Source: Polydactylus sextarius
Taxonomy: Eukaryota; Chordata; Actinopteri; Polynemidae
Direction: 5' to 3'
Assembly (NCBI GenBank): GCA_016801845.1
Contig: CM028917.1
Span: forward strand, 5,947,001-6,011,000
Length of the DNA: 64,000 nucleotides
Shown here one piece after another: positions 61,711 to 64,000 of the stretch. Each line of letters starts with the position of its first letter. The stretch's first letter is position 1. The position numbers and the translations under genes are program-made. The notes below the pieces were generated by a model. The model was not told the origin of the DNA. It made no database searches and was given only the letters and a program-made list of their open reading frames with translations.

Positions 61711-62240
61711 GAGTTCACACACTCTAATATTTCATTGGACCACCTTTAACTTTGATTATTACGATTAGCTTCTGCAGTGTCACAAAATTTATTTCTGTCC
61801 AATGTTGTATTCATTTTTCACCAAGATCTTGTATTGATGATGAGAGAGTCGAAGTCTTCTCCAGAACATCTCAAAGATTCTCAGTGTGGTTAAGGTCTGG
61901 ACTCTGTGGTGGCCAATCCATGTGTAAAATGATGTCTCATGCTCCCTGAACCACTCTTTCACAATTTGACCCCAATGAATCCTGGTATTGTCATCTTGAA
62001 ACATGCCGGTGATATCAGGGAAGAAAAAATCCATTGATGGAATAACCTGGTCCTTCAGTATATTCAGGTAGTCAGCTGACCTCATTCTTTGGGCAAATAA
62101 TGTTGATGAACCCAGACCTGACCAACTGCAGCAACCCCAGATCATAGCACTGCCCCTACAGGCTTGTACAGTATCACGAGACATGATGAGTGCAGCACTT
62201 CATCAGGTGGCGACTTTTTTTTTTTTGGACAGGCAGTCTA
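61711..62240 (-). mobile_element. Tc1-like transposon, internally deleted (530 bp)
   Basis: On the minus strand a transposase C-terminal part reads GSAMIWGCCSWSGLGSSTLF, then SADYLNILKDQVIPSMDFFF and FQDDN, which carries the second catalytic Asp. A one-base deletion just after HETSF shifts the frame, so the DLNP(I)EN block with the third acid is read only in another frame. The right end GGCGAC, T run, GGACAGGCAGTCTA is the family terminus, joined directly to mid-gene sequence at about 62204, so the N-terminal DNA-binding half is deleted. The left terminus is eroded. Confidence 0.9.
61789..62184 (-). pseudogene. Tc1-like transposase fragment
   Basis: The open frame of 131 codons corresponds to the C-terminal catalytic core for its first 85 residues or so; the rest is out of frame after a single-base loss. 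Its N-terminal helix-turn-helix half is absent. In an intact relative the enzyme is about 340 residues and uses a DD34E catalytic triad. Here the first Asp region is missing and the last acid is frame-shifted, so it cannot be functional. Confidence 0.9.
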
Positions 62241-64000
62241 TAACAAGTATTACATTTTTTTTTACTTCTGAGAAGCTTTGTGGATCTTTATTTGCGATGG
62301 ACGTCAGAGATAATGATTTCCTCGGGACAGGAAGTTACACAGAGTCTAAAAATACTTATGTCGCATGTTCAGTTTATATTCAAATTTGATTCTTGCTTTC
62401 ATCTTACACAGGTTCTTTCCCTCCTCTTCTTCTTCAAATGTCTTCCCCCATTTAATACACTTAAATCGATCTGTTTGCCCACTCTCCTGAGGAAGGAACA
62501 TCCTCACTGAATAATTCTTCACTCTTAAGATCCACCTCCAAACATTATTTATAGACAGAAAAAACTCCTGCACATTTTGCACTAGATTTATTATGTTTTG
62601 GTTTGCAAATACTGATCTGAAAACAACTTGGAGAAAATTCTCTGAATTCACTTAGAGGACTTGGAAACACCCCCAACTACAATTAATAATAAAATGATCA
62701 GAACATTTTTCTTAATGGAAATAAAACCATGAATATCCAGTCATTTTCTTGTCAGCCTTGGACATGCATGTACATGTGCAACTACAATATAACATAAAAC
62801 AGTTGTTATTGGGTCATAGGGTATCAGGTCCATCTAATGTCTCACACTCTGATGCCATCTACTGTCACAACTGAAGAAGTGGCGCTCAGCTGCTCAGCTT
62901 TTTGGCTTCAACTCCTATTTTTATTTATATAATTATTTATGAAATTGTCCCATAAAATGACACAATTCAAACAATGGACAGTGTTTTCTGGTGTGGCTCT
63001 GCCACTGACCTCCGTTGTCATTCACAAGCAATTAAGATGCATAGAACAACCATTGAAGCGCACTGCCTGCAATTATAACTAATTTAAAAAACGTAATAAT
63101 AATCCATTCGGTAAAACCGCCAGACCTTGTGTGGTTCTGTCTGGTTGGTTTTCTCCGTCTTGTATGATTCATGTGTCACATTAACGAAATATCTTGAATT
63201 AAACATAAATCTCCAATTAGATGTTATAGTAGCGGTATAGTTATTTTCACTATTGACCTACTTGTGGATTTTTGAATCTACTTATTTTCTCAAAAATCAG
63301 TTAAATATACAATCATGAAATATCAAAAAATATCAATAGAAACAGTTATTTCTGACTTATTTTTTAAGATTTGTAAAAAAAAAATATAAAGGGAATTTTG
63401 TCAGTTATTGGAATTACTCATGTTTCTGTTGATCAACGATCTGTTGATTTATAGTTTCAATTAATTTCAATTCAGAGACATCACGTTGGGGTTTGGTAGA
63501 GTGTTCACTTAGGAAACGTCTTACTACACTTCTAAAATGTCAACAACAACTTATTTAATCAGTTTTGCATCATTATGAATTAAATATGTTTGAGGTTTTG
63601 TCTGGTGGTTGGACAAAACCAACGCCGACTGGATTGTTTCCAGCATTTTTGACAGTTTTCTGACATTTTATAGATTCAGCTAATAAATTCTGATTGGTTT
63701 TTTTTTTCGAGGAGAAAGAAGAAGCTGCATTTTTATACCAAAGATAATTTGTGTTGCACATGTAAGAACTTCATTAAATACTAAACCCAACCAGGTTGAA
63801 TCAGGAAGTGAAATGATTACTCTAAGGCCTGATGATGACCCTGATAACCCCTCTGCTGTTTGCTGCAGCTTAAACCAGGTCATGATTCTCAACGCTGATT
63901 CTGAACCCTTGCCGTCTAACTAACACACATATGTTGTTGACTTAAGCATCAGCATGTATGTCAAATCTTGTGTAAAGGCAAATAGTCTGTGATAAGTCTG
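62241..64000. other. Non-coding stretch, nothing recognised
   Basis: AT-rich to the right edge, with short A/T runs (63376-63384, 63699-63707). The minus-strand frames at 62346-62651, 63573-63761 and 63680-63892 have no family resemblance. No splice-flanked exon found. Confidence 0.5.

Overview
The window looks like vertebrate nuclear DNA from a ray-finned (teleost) fish. It is AT-leaning and CpG-poor, rich in GT/AC and AT microsatellites, and crowded with decayed Tc1-like transposons, short hAT-type non-autonomous elements, a LINE 3' tail ending in a TATC repeat, and other repeats typical of spiny-rayed fish. I see no bacterial-style genes, no CRISPR array, no tRNA or rRNA, and no intact protein-coding exon that I can name.

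The best gene evidence is on the + strand. Bases 1-392 are a CpG-rich segment ending in a strong splice donor, so they look like a promoter-proximal 5' untranslated exon. About 38 kb downstream, bases 38602-39879 form a second candidate untranslated exon with a branch-point-like motif, a pyrimidine tract, a CAG acceptor and a GTGAGT donor. A TATA box inside that exon suggests an alternative start site. Together they suggest the 5' part of one gene with a very long first intron, whose coding exons lie beyond the right edge. I cannot name the gene.

Layout: 1-392 exon 1; 393-38601 intron 1, holding mostly hAT-type MITEs (3.0, 5.9, 10.7, 15.8, 20.1, 26.0, 29.6 and 37.5 kb), a foldback MITE, a LINE tail, tandem duplications and repeat-derived sequence; 38602-39879 exon 2; 39880-64000 probable intron 2 or intergenic DNA. 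All six Tc1-like remnants lie right of 35.7 kb, at 35.8, 44.1, 45.7, 49.4, 60.4 and 61.7 kb.

I found no new biological system. The observations most worth following are: two different repeat contexts sharing one module that carries a CTCF-like site and a short ATG-led frame with an in-frame length difference; a degenerate repeat carrying a perfect estrogen-response-type palindrome and a perfect DR1 site; an hAT MITE with an exact 8-bp target duplication; a MITE nested in another; and the long untranslated exon with its internal TATA box. Family names for repeats come from recognition of ends and internal motifs, not from a database search.
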